From positions 1 to 13,845 of the forward strand of contig DADA01000081.1 in NCBI GenBank assembly GCA_002494895.1: DNA of 13,845 bases, read 5' to 3'. A program made the translations under genes and the position numbers. Positions 1-7,320 of the stretch are shown in pieces. Numbering within the stretch: position 1 is the stretch's first letter; each line of letters starts with the position of its first letter. The DNA is from Nitrososphaera sp. UBA210 (lineage in GTDB: Archaea; Thermoproteota; Nitrososphaeria; Nitrososphaerales; Nitrososphaeraceae). The notes beneath the pieces were generated by a model, which worked only from the letters and a program-made list of their open reading frames with translations, was not told the DNA's origin and made no database searches.

Positions 1-133
1 TAAGCTCGCCAGCCGTGTACGTGGTGCTCAAGCCTTCCACTGACAGATTGGCGGAATTCATGGTCATTAGGATCGCGAGGACAATTGCTGTGGTTAAGCC
101 GGCAATAACTGGCATTACCCTCATTGAAGCCAT
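1..133 (-). CDS. N-terminal fragment of an exported or membrane-anchored protein
   Basis: Read leftward from an ATG at 133, the frame stays open for 44 codons to the window edge, so only the N-terminus is present. It begins MASMRVMPVIAGLTTAIVLA, a short basic head followed by a hydrophobic stretch (about residues 6-25), then a polar segment rich in Ser and Thr. This is what a signal peptide or N-terminal anchor looks like, so the product is probably exported. It is divergent from the sialidase-like gene on the right. A second in-frame ATG at residue 4 could also be the start. I see no convincing TATA box at the usual distance, so the start is not fixed. The function cannot be judged from this piece. 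Confidence 0.6.
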   Translation of the reverse strand, partial: MASMRVMPVIAGLTTAIVLAILMTMNSANLSVEGLSTTYTAGEL

Positions 134-260
134 ATCTATTCGTTAGCACATTGTAGTTTTGAACGTTCCGTGGACCTAATCAAGGCTACCACAGTTCTGC
201 TTTCACTGAAGAGTTGCTAGCGCATAAGTGAAGGTGTAAGTCACAAATATGACATCTAGC

Positions 261-269
261 TAAATATTA
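261..269 (+). promoter_or_regulatory. TATA-like box for the sialidase-like gene
   Basis: The AT run TAAATATTA is centred 27 nt before the TTG at 292 and 33 nt before the ATG at 298. This is the distance expected between an archaeal TATA box and a transcription start, so a nearly leaderless mRNA is inferred. The rest of the 134-291 intergenic space shows no other clear signal. Confidence 0.45.
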
Positions 270-297
270 GAAGAAAAGCAGATTCTATCAATTGTCG

Positions 298-1740
298 ATG
301 GCGCTGCGGCTAAGACTTCCCTTGCTGGCTGTTCTTCTTTCGATTGCAATGATTTCAAGTACCGTTGCATTTGGTAACACCTCAAGCTGGGACTTAGCTA
401 GTGACGTGATCGTGAGTAGCGGCAACGAAGCTTCACAGCAGCGGGAGAGTCATTTGGATGTAAACGAGGAAAATAATAATCAAGTAGTGGCTGCGTTAAT
501 GGATAATAACTCAGGTCTCAACAGGTGTAGGGCATATTCATCTTCTAATGGAGCGCAGACATGGTCTGATAGGGGTTTTCTTCCGTTAAGTTCAGGAACA
601 GACTCCTCTGCTGATCCTGTCGTGTCGAGCGACAGCAGCGGGACCTTGTTCATTGCTTGTATCGCGAGAGATGTTCCCGACAATAGTCCATCAGATATAC
701 TCTATTATGTTTCAACGAATGGAGGAAGTTCTTGGAGTGGTCCCAACACCGTAGTCACAAGCACATCTCCCATTTTCCATGACAAGCCTTGGATGGCTGC
801 GGATACACTCGATCTTTCCAGTCCATACAGAGACAACGTGTATGTTTGCTGGACGAAATATGATGATCCAGTTGGTACACAGAAGAGAATGTTCAGAAAG
901 ATTTGGCCTTCCGCGGGGTCCATCAAACAGGTCGCTACAGGGAACAGCGGTACAGAACATCCTGGCACTGGCGAGGTTCATTTCTGTCAAGTGACGGTCG
1001 GAGAATCAGGGATCATATACGTTACTTGGCAGCGCCTTTCGAGTCCGACCAACGCCAAAATACAGCTAAAGAGGTCTTTTGATGGAGGCAACTCATTTGA
1101 AATGTTCACTCAGACTGCAATAACATTCACAAGATTGCCATATGCTTCCGGTAACAACTGCCCGACACTAGAACAAAATCTTTGGGGTTGCTTGCCTGGG
1201 GAGCTTGGAACAGGTATCGAAACTCCTGCAATACACGCCACTGCGATAGATTCGATAAATTGGAGAGTGCATCTTGCGTACATGACATATGATTTTTCAA
1301 CTTTTAGTGACATCAGGTATACTCAAGGTACGAGCTGTACAACTTCAGGAGTTGCTTGTACTTGGGCGACTTCACAAAAAATCGTAAAGGACGGAAACAT
1401 TTCGGCAGACCAGTTTTCACCAGGGATTACTATCTCTTCAAAATCAGATACAATTCATGTTATTGCTTTGGATAGACGCAATGGTGTAAACAATGTGGAA
1501 TGGCAGCCATTTCACTATCACTGTCACTTAGCTAGCGCGTCTTGTACTAGTCAAGCCAATTGGCAAGTTACCAATATTTCTAATCAGCTCTCGAGTAACT
1601 TCGACGGTGATGCGTTCATAGGACACTATCATGGGATTACAAGTAGCGACTCGCGCGAGGCCGACTCCACATGGACGGACACGAGAAACTATTTGTTCAA
1701 TCAGGACTACAACATCTTTGGAGATCGACTCATCTCATGA
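298..1740 (+). CDS. Secreted sialidase-like (BNR/Asp-box) beta-propeller protein
   Basis: A protein of about 480 aa with a signal peptide (basic LRLRLP, hydrophobic core, likely cleavage near TVAFG). Three Asp-box motifs of the S/T-x-D/N-x-G-x-x-W/F type are visible: SSNGAQTW near residue 84, STNGGSSW near 141 and SFDGGNSF near 262 (numbered from the TTG at 292). A HDKPWMAAD motif near residue 163 is typical of sialidase-fold proteins. Asp boxes mark beta-propeller blades. They occur in true sialidases and in many non-catalytic surface proteins, and I cannot identify the catalytic Arg triad and Tyr, so sialidase activity is not claimed. Many cysteines suggest disulfides outside the cell. I prefer the ATG at 298; an in-frame TTG at 292 is the alternative. 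Codons look more AT-rich than in the housekeeping genes further right, judged by eye. Confidence 0.75.
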   Translation: MALRLRLPLLAVLLSIAMISSTVAFGNTSSWDLASDVIVSSGNEASQQRESHLDVNEENNNQVVAALMDNNSGLNRCRAYSSSNGAQTWSDRGFLPLSSGTDSSADPVVSSDSSGTLFIACIARDVPDNSPSDILYYVSTNGGSSWSGPNTVVTSTSPIFHDKPWMAADTLDLSSPYRDNVYVCWTKYDDPVGTQKRMFRKIWPSAGSIKQVATGNSGTEHPGTGEVHFCQVTVGESGIIYVTWQRLSSPTNAKIQLKRSFDGGNSFEMFTQTAITFTRLPYASGNNCPTLEQNLWGCLPGELGTGIETPAIHATAIDSINWRVHLAYMTYDFSTFSDIRYTQGTSCTTSGVACTWATSQKIVKDGNISADQFSPGITISSKSDTIHVIALDRRNGVNNVEWQPFHYHCHLASASCTSQANWQVTNISNQLSSNFDGDAFIGHYHGITSSDSREADSTWTDTRNYLFNQDYNIFGDRLIS

Positions 1741-1762
1741 GATCGAGTATTAAAGACATAGC

Positions 1763-1769
1763 CTTAAAT
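1763..1769 (+). promoter_or_regulatory. TATA-like box for the 158-aa anchored protein
   Basis: CTTAAAT is centred about 27 nt before the ATG at 1793, which would give a leaderless start. A GGAGG at 1776-1780 is also present 12 nt before the ATG. It could act as a ribosome site if transcription starts further upstream or reads through from the sialidase-like gene. Confidence 0.35.
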
Positions 1770-1792
1770 CCAGGCGGAGGTATTGAAAGGTA

Positions 1793-2269
1793 ATGCTTGG
1801 CATGTCGAGATTCGTGCTCGTAATTTCGGTAGCTGTTATCGCAGCTATTTCTACTACGGTGATTTCAATGAACATGATGGCCACGGCTGGACCTTCATTT
1901 GTCAGCGGCCAGCTTTCTGCAGTTAGAGCAGTTGAATGGTCAGAACTGCGCAATGATGCCACAAAAGCACAATTCGCACCATTGCCTACCACTGTCATTG
2001 ATGGCAATGCCAAACTGAAGGCGGCGCTCGAAGGTGCAGATAGGAATTATGAAATTCTCTCCAATTCAAAAGGTTACGGAACCCCAGTTGGTCAAGCGGA
2101 GAGTATCGAGCTCACGGAGGAAGAGGCGAACACGCTCATTTCAGTTCTGCCTCTTGGACAGGCGAAGCAAGACATACAGTCCGAATCGATTTCGAAGCAT
2201 GTCAGGTACTTTGTGCAGAATGATAACAAATTCTATATCCTGACGGTATCTACAGTTGGAACTCCATAA
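1793..2269 (+). CDS. Small exported or membrane-anchored protein, function unknown
   Basis: A 158-aa protein with one N-terminal hydrophobic segment (about residues 5-30), probably a signal peptide or anchor, followed by a soluble domain. The soluble part has charged helical-looking stretches (SIELTEEEANTLISVLP) and ends in a beta-rich tail (YFVQNDNKFYILTVSTVG). There are no cysteines and no motif I recognise. It lies 52 bp after the sialidase-like gene on the same strand, so the two may share transcripts, although it also has its own TATA-like box. An in-frame ATG three codons downstream is an alternative start. The DNA methyltransferase remnant ends only 8 nt beyond its stop codon. Reality of the gene is fairly sure; function is unknown. 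Confidence 0.65.
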   Translation: MLGMSRFVLVISVAVIAAISTTVISMNMMATAGPSFVSGQLSAVRAVEWSELRNDATKAQFAPLPTTVIDGNAKLKAALEGADRNYEILSNSKGYGTPVGQAESIELTEEEANTLISVLPLGQAKQDIQSESISKHVRYFVQNDNKFYILTVSTVGTP

Positions 2270-2277
2270 CACCCTTC

Positions 2278-2514
2278 TGCCAAACCACTCAGTCTAACTC
2301 CTGTCACACTCTCCGCGGCTGCTCTGAAGGGTTCCTTATCATGTTGCGACAAATGGTGATGGCGGACATAGGGTGGATTGCCAATTAGGAGGTGCGCCTT
2401 CAAACGACCGTTAGGCGATCCAAAATCGATAGGGTTCTCCCTCGAAAAAAAGTCGTTCATCTTATCATTGAGGCATAAGCTAACAATCTTCGAACAAAAA
2501 ACCAGCTCGATCCG
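2278..2514 (-). pseudogene. Remnant of an N6-adenine DNA methyltransferase (motif IV region)
   Basis: The minus frame is open from 2514 (after a TGA at 2515-2517) to about 2278. It encodes KAHLLIGNPPYVRHHHLS followed by GVRLSGLA. NPPY (codons at 2379-2368) is catalytic motif IV of N6-adenine methyltransferases, and the context matches the large Eco57I-like class as I know it. In that family, SGLA is normally followed by a GLYCYF-type block and several hundred more residues. Here homology stops abruptly and the frame runs into the antisense of the upstream gene. The N-terminal SAM-binding motif I region is also missing. It is therefore an internal fragment of a once much larger gene, not a working enzyme. 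The nearest start codon in frame is the ATG at 2460. Family-level identification is from memory of the motif context and was not checked by search. Confidence 0.6.
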
Positions 2515-2541
2515 TCAATGTATTTGACTCTATCTTTATAC

Positions 2542-2817
2542 CTAGTGCTTTGTATTGACTTCTCTAATTACTAATCCGTATTCAAGCGGCGCCTTCTTTC
2601 GCATGTAAGGTATCAGTCGGTAATGGATCGAATAGATATTCTTGTTCCTTGTGATTATTCCCTTTATCAGCAGAGAAACGAAACCTCCTGCGACTTTTGA
2701 TGACTGCGTGCCGGTATTGGTGCAGAATACATCCCTTTTTTCATGGTACTCCTTTAGCGAAAAATATGATCTATTGATGTCAAGGATAAGAGGCCATACA
2801 ACATTTTCCCAAACCAT
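2542..2817 (-). CDS. Possible winged-helix protein or restriction-enzyme fragment
   Basis: From an ATG at 2817 the minus strand encodes 91 aa beginning MVWENVVWPLILDI. A segment FSLKEYHEKRDVF, then LLIKGIITRNKNIYSI, resembles the helix and wing of winged-helix domains, such as the C-terminal domain of DpnI/Dam-replacing-type endonucleases. That match is inference and weak. The open frame reaches back to an ATG at 2937, but the extra 40 residues are low-complexity and basic and look non-coding. It lies just upstream, on the same strand, of the DNA methyltransferase remnant, which fits a decayed restriction-modification pair. It could be an intact small gene, a fragment, or a chance open frame. 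No well-placed TATA box is seen for either start. Confidence 0.3.
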   Translation of the reverse strand: MVWENVVWPLILDINRSYFSLKEYHEKRDVFCTNTGTQSSKVAGGFVSLLIKGIITRNKNIYSIHYRLIPYMRKKAPLEYGLVIREVNTKH

Positions 2818-2935
2818 CCTTCGATTTTCAGTCGAAGAAGCGTGCTTGCCCTTCTTTCTGAGACCTCGATGGTCCCCGCTGTTAGCAGCATTAGCTGATC
2901 TTTCGCGCTGCGGACTCTTGAGCAAACCGGGGTAC

Positions 2936-2942
2936 ATTTAAA
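2936..2942 (+). promoter_or_regulatory. TATA-like box for the YkgJ-family gene
   Basis: ATTTAAA is centred about 28 nt before the GTG at 2967 and would give a leaderless mRNA starting at that GTG. A second AT-rich run, TTTATAATTT at 2951-2960, is too close to that GTG to be its TATA box. It might serve a later start or the opposite strand. Confidence 0.4.
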
Positions 2943-2966
2943 CTCCCGGGTTTATAATTTATCACA

Positions 2967-3701
2967 GTGCAACAAGACGCCACCTCTGTCAGCGAGGCGC
3001 TTGAGATCCTCGGAAAGAAATGGAAGATTGATCCGAAACTATACGAGCTGCAGACAGGCAAACGCGATGACGTCGTTGACACAAAACAGACCGTGGGAGG
3101 AGTTGTTTACCACATACCGACGCTTACACGCGACAATCTTTATGTCCTTTGGAATTGCCTCTGGCCCGATTGTCATAATTGCTGCGAGCGGCAGGGCAGA
3201 CTTCCACTTACAAAGGACGATATCGCGAGCATTTCGCAGAAAATGGGTTATGCATCAAAGGCTGAATTCGTGAACAAGGAGACCACGATTTCAAGTTGGC
3301 AGGAGCAGGAAACTATCGGCAACCTCATCACGACTCTCACCATGATTTCGCTGAAGCGGCGGACTGACGAAAGACCAGATCAAGATGGCCAACCTCTGAA
3401 ATGCAGATTCCTGGATGACGGCGGAGCATGCGGAATACACCCTGACAAGCCGGGAGTATGCTGGCTCTACCCATTCGCGTCGTGGCTCGAAGCTGATTCA
3501 AAGGGACAGCCGACAGTCCATGCCACATTCCAATTCACAGGGGACTGCCCGGGCTTTTATCTGGACAGAACCATAGAAACGATGATGCCGGTACTACAGG
3601 ACTATTCGACAAAGATCTATGATTACAACATGGCCGTCAGCCGGACTACCCGAGAAAAGTATGGCGTCGTCAGTTTTGCTAGCGCGAACGAGAAGGCCTA
3701 G
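2967..3701 (+). CDS. YkgJ-family cysteine-cluster protein
   Basis: A soluble 244-aa protein with the cysteine pattern of the YkgJ (CxxCxxCC) family. Residues C64, C69, C72 and C73 lie in the N-terminal half (CLWPDCHNCC). C146, C155 and C165 lie in a CRFLDDGGACGIHPDKPGVC segment followed by LYPF, with a further C194 in GDCPGF. The family is thought to bind a metal, either Zn or an Fe-S cluster; its biochemical role is mostly undefined. The ending CxIHxxKPxVCxxYPF is the most characteristic part. The GTG at 2967 is chosen because it fits a TATA-like box 28 nt upstream and no ATG occurs in the early frame. The gene meets the zinc-finger gene tail to tail, with two bases between stop codons. Confidence 0.8.
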   Translation: MQQDATSVSEALEILGKKWKIDPKLYELQTGKRDDVVDTKQTVGGVVYHIPTLTRDNLYVLWNCLWPDCHNCCERQGRLPLTKDDIASISQKMGYASKAEFVNKETTISSWQEQETIGNLITTLTMISLKRRTDERPDQDGQPLKCRFLDDGGACGIHPDKPGVCWLYPFASWLEADSKGQPTVHATFQFTGDCPGFYLDRTIETMMPVLQDYSTKIYDYNMAVSRTTREKYGVVSFASANEKA

Positions 3702-3703
3702 TC

Positions 3704-3832
3704 TTACAAGACTTTTCCTTTCATGCGAAGTGACGGCTGATCGCTGTGCTTATCGAAAACGTGATCGAGATATTTCTCGTAACTTGGAAATGACGCATCG
3801 CAGGCGGGACAGACGACTCGATGGTCAGGCAT
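3704..3832 (-). CDS. 42-aa single C2H2 zinc-finger protein
   Basis: An ATG at 3832 opens a 42-codon minus-strand frame ending in TAA at 3704-3706. The product starts MPDHRVVCPACDASF and holds C8-x2-C11-x12-H24-x4-H29, an exact classical C2H2 zinc-finger spacing, with the expected aromatic F15 and a hydrophobic L22 before the first His. The tail is short and basic (RMKGKVL). The start lies only 33 nt after the superoxide dismutase stop on the same strand, so the two are probably co-transcribed. A GAGGT at about 3837-3841 could serve as a ribosome site, although the spacing is short. Small one-finger proteins occur widely in archaea and may bind DNA, RNA or protein; which applies here is unknown. 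It is too short for common length cut-offs and easily missed. Confidence 0.7.
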   Translation of the reverse strand: MPDHRVVCPACDASFPSYEKYLDHVFDKHSDQPSLRMKGKVL

Positions 3833-3865
3833 GGAACCTCAAAAAATGAGTGGAAGCGGCGCCTA

Positions 3866-4495
3866 TCACTGTCCGAATCGCTTCTTCACTTCGTCCCAGT
3901 TGACTACGTTCCACCACGCAGCAACATAGTCGGCCCGCTTGTTTTGGTATTTCAGATAATACGCATGCTCCCACACGTCTAAACCAAGCAATGGCACCAG
4001 CTTTTCCTTGTTCCAGCGCGTCCAGATGCTCGTCTGGTTTGGCATGGTCGTGAACTTGACCGAGCCGGCGTTCTTGTCGAGGACCAGCCATCCCCACCCG
4101 CTTCCCTGCAATGTTGTCGAGTCTTGTGAGAATTTCGTCTTGAAATCGCTAAAGCTACCAAATGACTTTTTGATGGCGTCTGCAAGCTCGCCATCGGGTT
4201 CCCCACCGCCGCCCTTCTTCATATTGTTCCAGAAAAGAGCATGATTGTTGTAGCCTCCGCCATGAAAATTGACCGCACCCTTTGCATTATCCGGCACTGA
4301 ATCTAGATTCTTCAAAATGTCAACGACATCATTCTTGTTCTGCCATTCTGCACCCAAGCCTCCCAGAGCTTTGTTTAGGCCATCAGTGTACGCCTGATGA
4401 TGCTTTGTATGATGAATCTCCATCGTTCTTGCATCAATGTGTGGCTCCAGCGCATCATATGGATAAGGCACTGGAGGAAGAGTAAAGTTTGCCAT
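3866..4495 (-). CDS. sodA: Superoxide dismutase, Fe/Mn family, Mn-type active site
   Basis: A full-length 209-aa cytosolic enzyme that converts superoxide to oxygen and hydrogen peroxide. The N-terminal helical domain has MEIHHTKHHQAY, and the C-terminal domain has LDVWEHAYYLKYQNKRADYV. The four metal ligands are H28, H85 (NNHALFW), D173 and H177. Residue G81 (four before H85) and Q154 (MPNQ) match the Mn-enzyme pattern, in which the active-site Gln comes from the C-terminal domain, rather than the Fe pattern. Mn or cambialistic use is therefore inferred. There is no signal peptide. The ATG at 4495 lies 26 nt from a TATA-like box, so the mRNA is probably leaderless. The zinc-finger gene follows after 33 nt and is likely transcribed with it. 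Ammonia oxidisers respire oxygen and need this defence. Confidence 0.97.
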   Translation of the reverse strand: MANFTLPPVPYPYDALEPHIDARTMEIHHTKHHQAYTDGLNKALGGLGAEWQNKNDVVDILKNLDSVPDNAKGAVNFHGGGYNNHALFWNNMKKGGGGEPDGELADAIKKSFGSFSDFKTKFSQDSTTLQGSGWGWLVLDKNAGSVKFTTMPNQTSIWTRWNKEKLVPLLGLDVWEHAYYLKYQNKRADYVAAWWNVVNWDEVKKRFGQ

Positions 4496-4516
4496 GCATT
4501 CAAAGTGATGTCAGAT

Positions 4517-4525
4517 GTTTATATT
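4517..4525 (-). promoter_or_regulatory. TATA-like box of the superoxide dismutase gene
   Basis: On the minus strand this reads AATATAAAC, centred about 26 nt before the ATG at 4495. It lies in the 78-bp gap after the upstream minus-strand gene, so the dismutase has its own promoter rather than depending on read-through. Confidence 0.55.
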
Positions 4526-4573
4526 GTTTTACGGATCGAGATAACAGCAGGACGGGAAGAAAATTCTCCAACA

Positions 4574-5758
4574 TTATTCGATTCTGGCTTGCGGTTTCAC
4601 CTTGGAAAGCGAAATTGCGTGATCATCTATCATTGTTCCAACACCAATGTCGACGTCCTTTATTTCGATGTGCAGCATAGCCAGTTCTTGCGTTGTCATG
4701 TTGTACTTTTGTGCAAGAGTATCCCTTACTGACCGCACAGGGTCGCTGATGCCACTGGAGTTCGAAGACGCAGTAATGGTCAGGGTTTCACCGATCATCA
4801 ATCCCGGGATCGTGCCGCTCGTATCATTGGATATCACAAAAGTGATTTTCTCAACCATAATGACGCGTGGCAGTTCCTCGAGTGCATTGGCTGTATAGAA
4901 CACCTGAACATCTAGAACATCTATTCTGTCTTCTGCGCTGCTGTCAAATATTTCAGTGCCCCCGCCAGATACGGTGCCGAGGAGCCTGCTGTCCAGTGAA
5001 ACCTCGATTAGCGCAAATCCTTCGACAAAGTCCAGGGCAGGCTTTCCGATTACATTTCGAAGGTCCTTGCAGACTATGCTCGTAGAGGTTTCTGATTCCA
5101 GAGTTCTCAGGATAGCATTTGAGCCGACGCTGTCGTGAGGTATTGCGCTCCATGAAATCCTGACGGGAAAGCCCTGTTTGTTGAAAATGCCGATGTCCGT
5201 GTCATAGTGTCCAGGTCTTAACGGACCTTCGCTTCCCCTTATGCTGCCACATTCGAATTTAGCGAGGTACTGTATGCTTTCAATTTTCTGCTGCCCGCCA
5301 TCGTTCCGATCACTCTGAGCAGATAGGGTGCCGCCGAACACGACAGATTCAGAGTTCTGCCCCGATATCGTTATGGCCCGTGGAAGCAAATCTCTCTGAT
5401 GACCTTCAGGCGCCTCTACCTGAGTCACCACATAGACGCTGTCGCGGACACCTCTGATCGAGATTATGCCAGGGGAGCGGTTATTGTCAATATCATCGTC
5501 GTCTTTTATCGTAAAATCGCCGCTGCCAACAAAGGGATCAGGCGTGATACGATAAGCTGCGCCGCCTGAAAGTTGATCACCTGCAAACGTCACAATCGAA
5601 ATGGTTCCTTCCGTTTCGACCGAAGCAAAACTTGATTTACCGCCGGCGTTCTTGTCTATTAGCAAGCTCTCAGGCATCGCGCTGATGGTCAGCGCGATAG
5701 TAGCGAGCGCAGCAGCTGACAGAATTCCGACAAGTATCAAGCGGTTCTTTGGCAACAT
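4574..5758 (-). CDS. Exported protein with a probable prealbumin-like domain, thaumarchaeal type
   Basis: A 394-aa protein with an N-terminal hydrophobic segment (about residues 6-28) that acts as signal peptide or anchor; the rest is predicted extracellular. Residues about 50-120 are beta-rich, with an acidic DDDDIDNN loop (87-94) that could bind calcium and an ending VYVVTQVEAPEGH like the prealbumin/SpaA-type folds of surface adhesins. This fold call is inference. A second domain carries C170 and C230, a possible disulfide, and GPLRPGHYDTDIGIFN (from 178), a motif I associate with exported thaumarchaeal proteins of unknown function. There is no C-terminal anchor. It diverges from the PEF-anchored gene across a 65-bp shared promoter region, suggesting joint use at the cell surface. 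The start ATG has a leader of about 10 nt from the inferred transcription start. Confidence 0.7.
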   Translation of the reverse strand: MLPKNRLILVGILSAAALATIALTISAMPESLLIDKNAGGKSSFASVETEGTISIVTFAGDQLSGGAAYRITPDPFVGSGDFTIKDDDDIDNNRSPGIISIRGVRDSVYVVTQVEAPEGHQRDLLPRAITISGQNSESVVFGGTLSAQSDRNDGGQQKIESIQYLAKFECGSIRGSEGPLRPGHYDTDIGIFNKQGFPVRISWSAIPHDSVGSNAILRTLESETSTSIVCKDLRNVIGKPALDFVEGFALIEVSLDSRLLGTVSGGGTEIFDSSAEDRIDVLDVQVFYTANALEELPRVIMVEKITFVISNDTSGTIPGLMIGETLTITASSNSSGISDPVRSVRDTLAQKYNMTTQELAMLHIEIKDVDIGVGTMIDDHAISLSKVKPQARIE

Positions 5759-5790
5759 TTGCGAAGGATGCTGAGAATACGCCAGCGACG

Positions 5791-5799
5791 ATATTAAAT
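5791..5799. promoter_or_regulatory. Shared AT box between two divergent surface-protein genes
   Basis: ATATTAAAT is centred about 29 nt before the plus-strand ATG at 5824 and about 37 nt before the minus-strand ATG at 5758. It is the only strong TATA-like stretch in the 65-bp gap, so the same bases, or overlapping ones, probably serve both directions. Confidence 0.4.
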
Positions 5800-5823
5800 C
5801 ATTAGTGCCGCGATGACTGTTCT

Positions 5824-7320
5824 ATGTTAAGAATTAAATATGAACTACCGCCTTTTCATCTTGTGGCAGGAAGAGCAACGGGAAGAATCCCTGTGTCTTG
5901 CATCCTTGCCATCGTTCTAATTCTCCTGGTTTTCATGATGACCGCCCTTTTTCAGCAGGCCTTTGCTGATGGATTGTTCCGAGAAGAATTTGAAGCTAGC
6001 CTCAAGGGCCGGGAGGCTAGACTTTCTGTAACGATTAATCCGCCAGTTCTCACTACTGAAACCAGGCAGGACGCATTCGTTCAGCTAAGGCTGTTCGATG
6101 GTATCACGAACGAGACTATCAAGTTCAGCACTTTTGCTATCGAAATGGAAAAAGGGATCGGCGGGGATGAGCCCCCACTTTACAGGGAGGTGTTTCATAC
6201 GGAAAGTGGACTTTTGACTCTGAAATTCCAGCCCCAGGAGGGACCTGTTACAGTCTTTGCGAATAGAGATCCGTTGTTGAACGCATGGACAGCGGATCCG
6301 AGCGGCGCGATAAACATCAGGGGTCCAATTCTTCTTGAAGGAGGACTTTACCATTTCGGAATCGAGATCCTCGGAATAGACAGTGCTGTAGAACTCTTTC
6401 CACCTGGACAAAGTGTCAGCTTTGATTCCTGGCTTAGCGTAGGTGATGTGTTCAACGAAAGTGTAGAATACAATGGCAGCAGCTACAATACGACCATCAT
6501 TTCGTATTATGACAGTGTCGAAGAATTCAGTTTTGACACGGAAAGGAAGACCTTCACGTGGTCTATGCCGTTTGACTGGAACGTTGACCGAATAGGCCAG
6601 ACAAACATCTTTGTCCACGAGGAGGTCAAGATCCCAAAGTCCATGGAGGGAATAGGGGATTCGCTTTCATTTGTCGCGTCAGTAAATAGCGATCCAATAT
6701 CTGGCAGCAAGATCCTGGTCGACCCATACACGTCTGAAAGTGAGCTGATCCTTCATTATTTGCTGAGCAAGCCGGACATACTCAGCTTGGCAGAAAAAGT
6801 GTCAGATAACGAATCGCGGATGACCTTCACCTTGACACCCTCGGCTAACGCCACTACCGGGACGACGACAGAGATGGGAACAGATACCGGAGGCATTGGG
6901 GTGGCGTTGCAATGGACTCCTAACCCGTTAGACGCCAATATTGAATCGATTGTTAAACTTGATTTTTCCGACGGATTTTCCGGAGAGAGATTGGACGATG
7001 TCGATATCCTCTATAACCTCAGAATCCTCGACCTAGAGGGTGGCGAAGTATTCAGTTTGGCGGGACAGACCGCTAGCGGGGGAACCGATACCCAAACGAT
7101 AGATTTCCCAAGCAACGAGGAGTATAGAATCGAGGTCAGAGTAGATGGAATAGTTCAGGATGGACAGGCGGCGGATAGGACCAGAAATGGTGTCGCACGA
7201 GGCACAGTGGTTGTGCCTGAATTTCCGGCTGGAGCAATGCTCGCCATCGCAGGTATTGTTGGCGCGATGCTCGTCGTGCAAAAATTTGGAAAGAGAAACC
7301 CTGCAGCCGGCCTGAAATAA
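5824..7320 (+). CDS. Large surface protein with C-terminal PEF-type anchor
   Basis: A 498-aa protein with a long N-terminal region and a hydrophobic signal/anchor (about residues 27-48, ending near QQAFADG). The ectodomain of about 400 aa is rich in beta strands and acidic residues and has several N-x-S/T sequons (NET, NES, NGS, NTT, NAT) that could be glycosylated. It ends with VPEFPAGAMLAIAGIVGAML (from residue 464), then KFGKR. This PEF motif, hydrophobic segment and basic tail is the layout of archaeal C-terminal sorting signals (PEF-CTERM/PEFG-like) processed by archaeosortases. Whether this variant is cleaved is not known. A Thr/Gly-rich linker near residue 345 may separate two domains. 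No enzymatic motif is seen. Its stop overlaps the start of the next gene by one base (TAATG), suggesting coupled translation. Confidence 0.75.
   Translation: MLRIKYELPPFHLVAGRATGRIPVSCILAIVLILLVFMMTALFQQAFADGLFREEFEASLKGREARLSVTINPPVLTTETRQDAFVQLRLFDGITNETIKFSTFAIEMEKGIGGDEPPLYREVFHTESGLLTLKFQPQEGPVTVFANRDPLLNAWTADPSGAINIRGPILLEGGLYHFGIEILGIDSAVELFPPGQSVSFDSWLSVGDVFNESVEYNGSSYNTTIISYYDSVEEFSFDTERKTFTWSMPFDWNVDRIGQTNIFVHEEVKIPKSMEGIGDSLSFVASVNSDPISGSKILVDPYTSESELILHYLLSKPDILSLAEKVSDNESRMTFTLTPSANATTGTTTEMGTDTGGIGVALQWTPNPLDANIESIVKLDFSDGFSGERLDDVDILYNLRILDLEGGEVFSLAGQTASGGTDTQTIDFPSNEEYRIEVRVDGIVQDGQAADRTRNGVARGTVVVPEFPAGAMLAIAGIVGAMLVVQKFGKRNPAAGLK

Noticed and set aside
2642..2941. 99-codon plus-strand open frame antisense to the possible winged-helix gene
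   Set aside because: Composition is unlike a protein (odd mix of Phe, Ser and Pro), there is no promoter, and the minus frame looks better. It is most likely a shadow.
6085..6618. 177-codon minus-strand frame inside the PEF-anchored gene
   Set aside because: It is fully antisense to a well-supported surface protein, its composition is odd, and it has no family motif.
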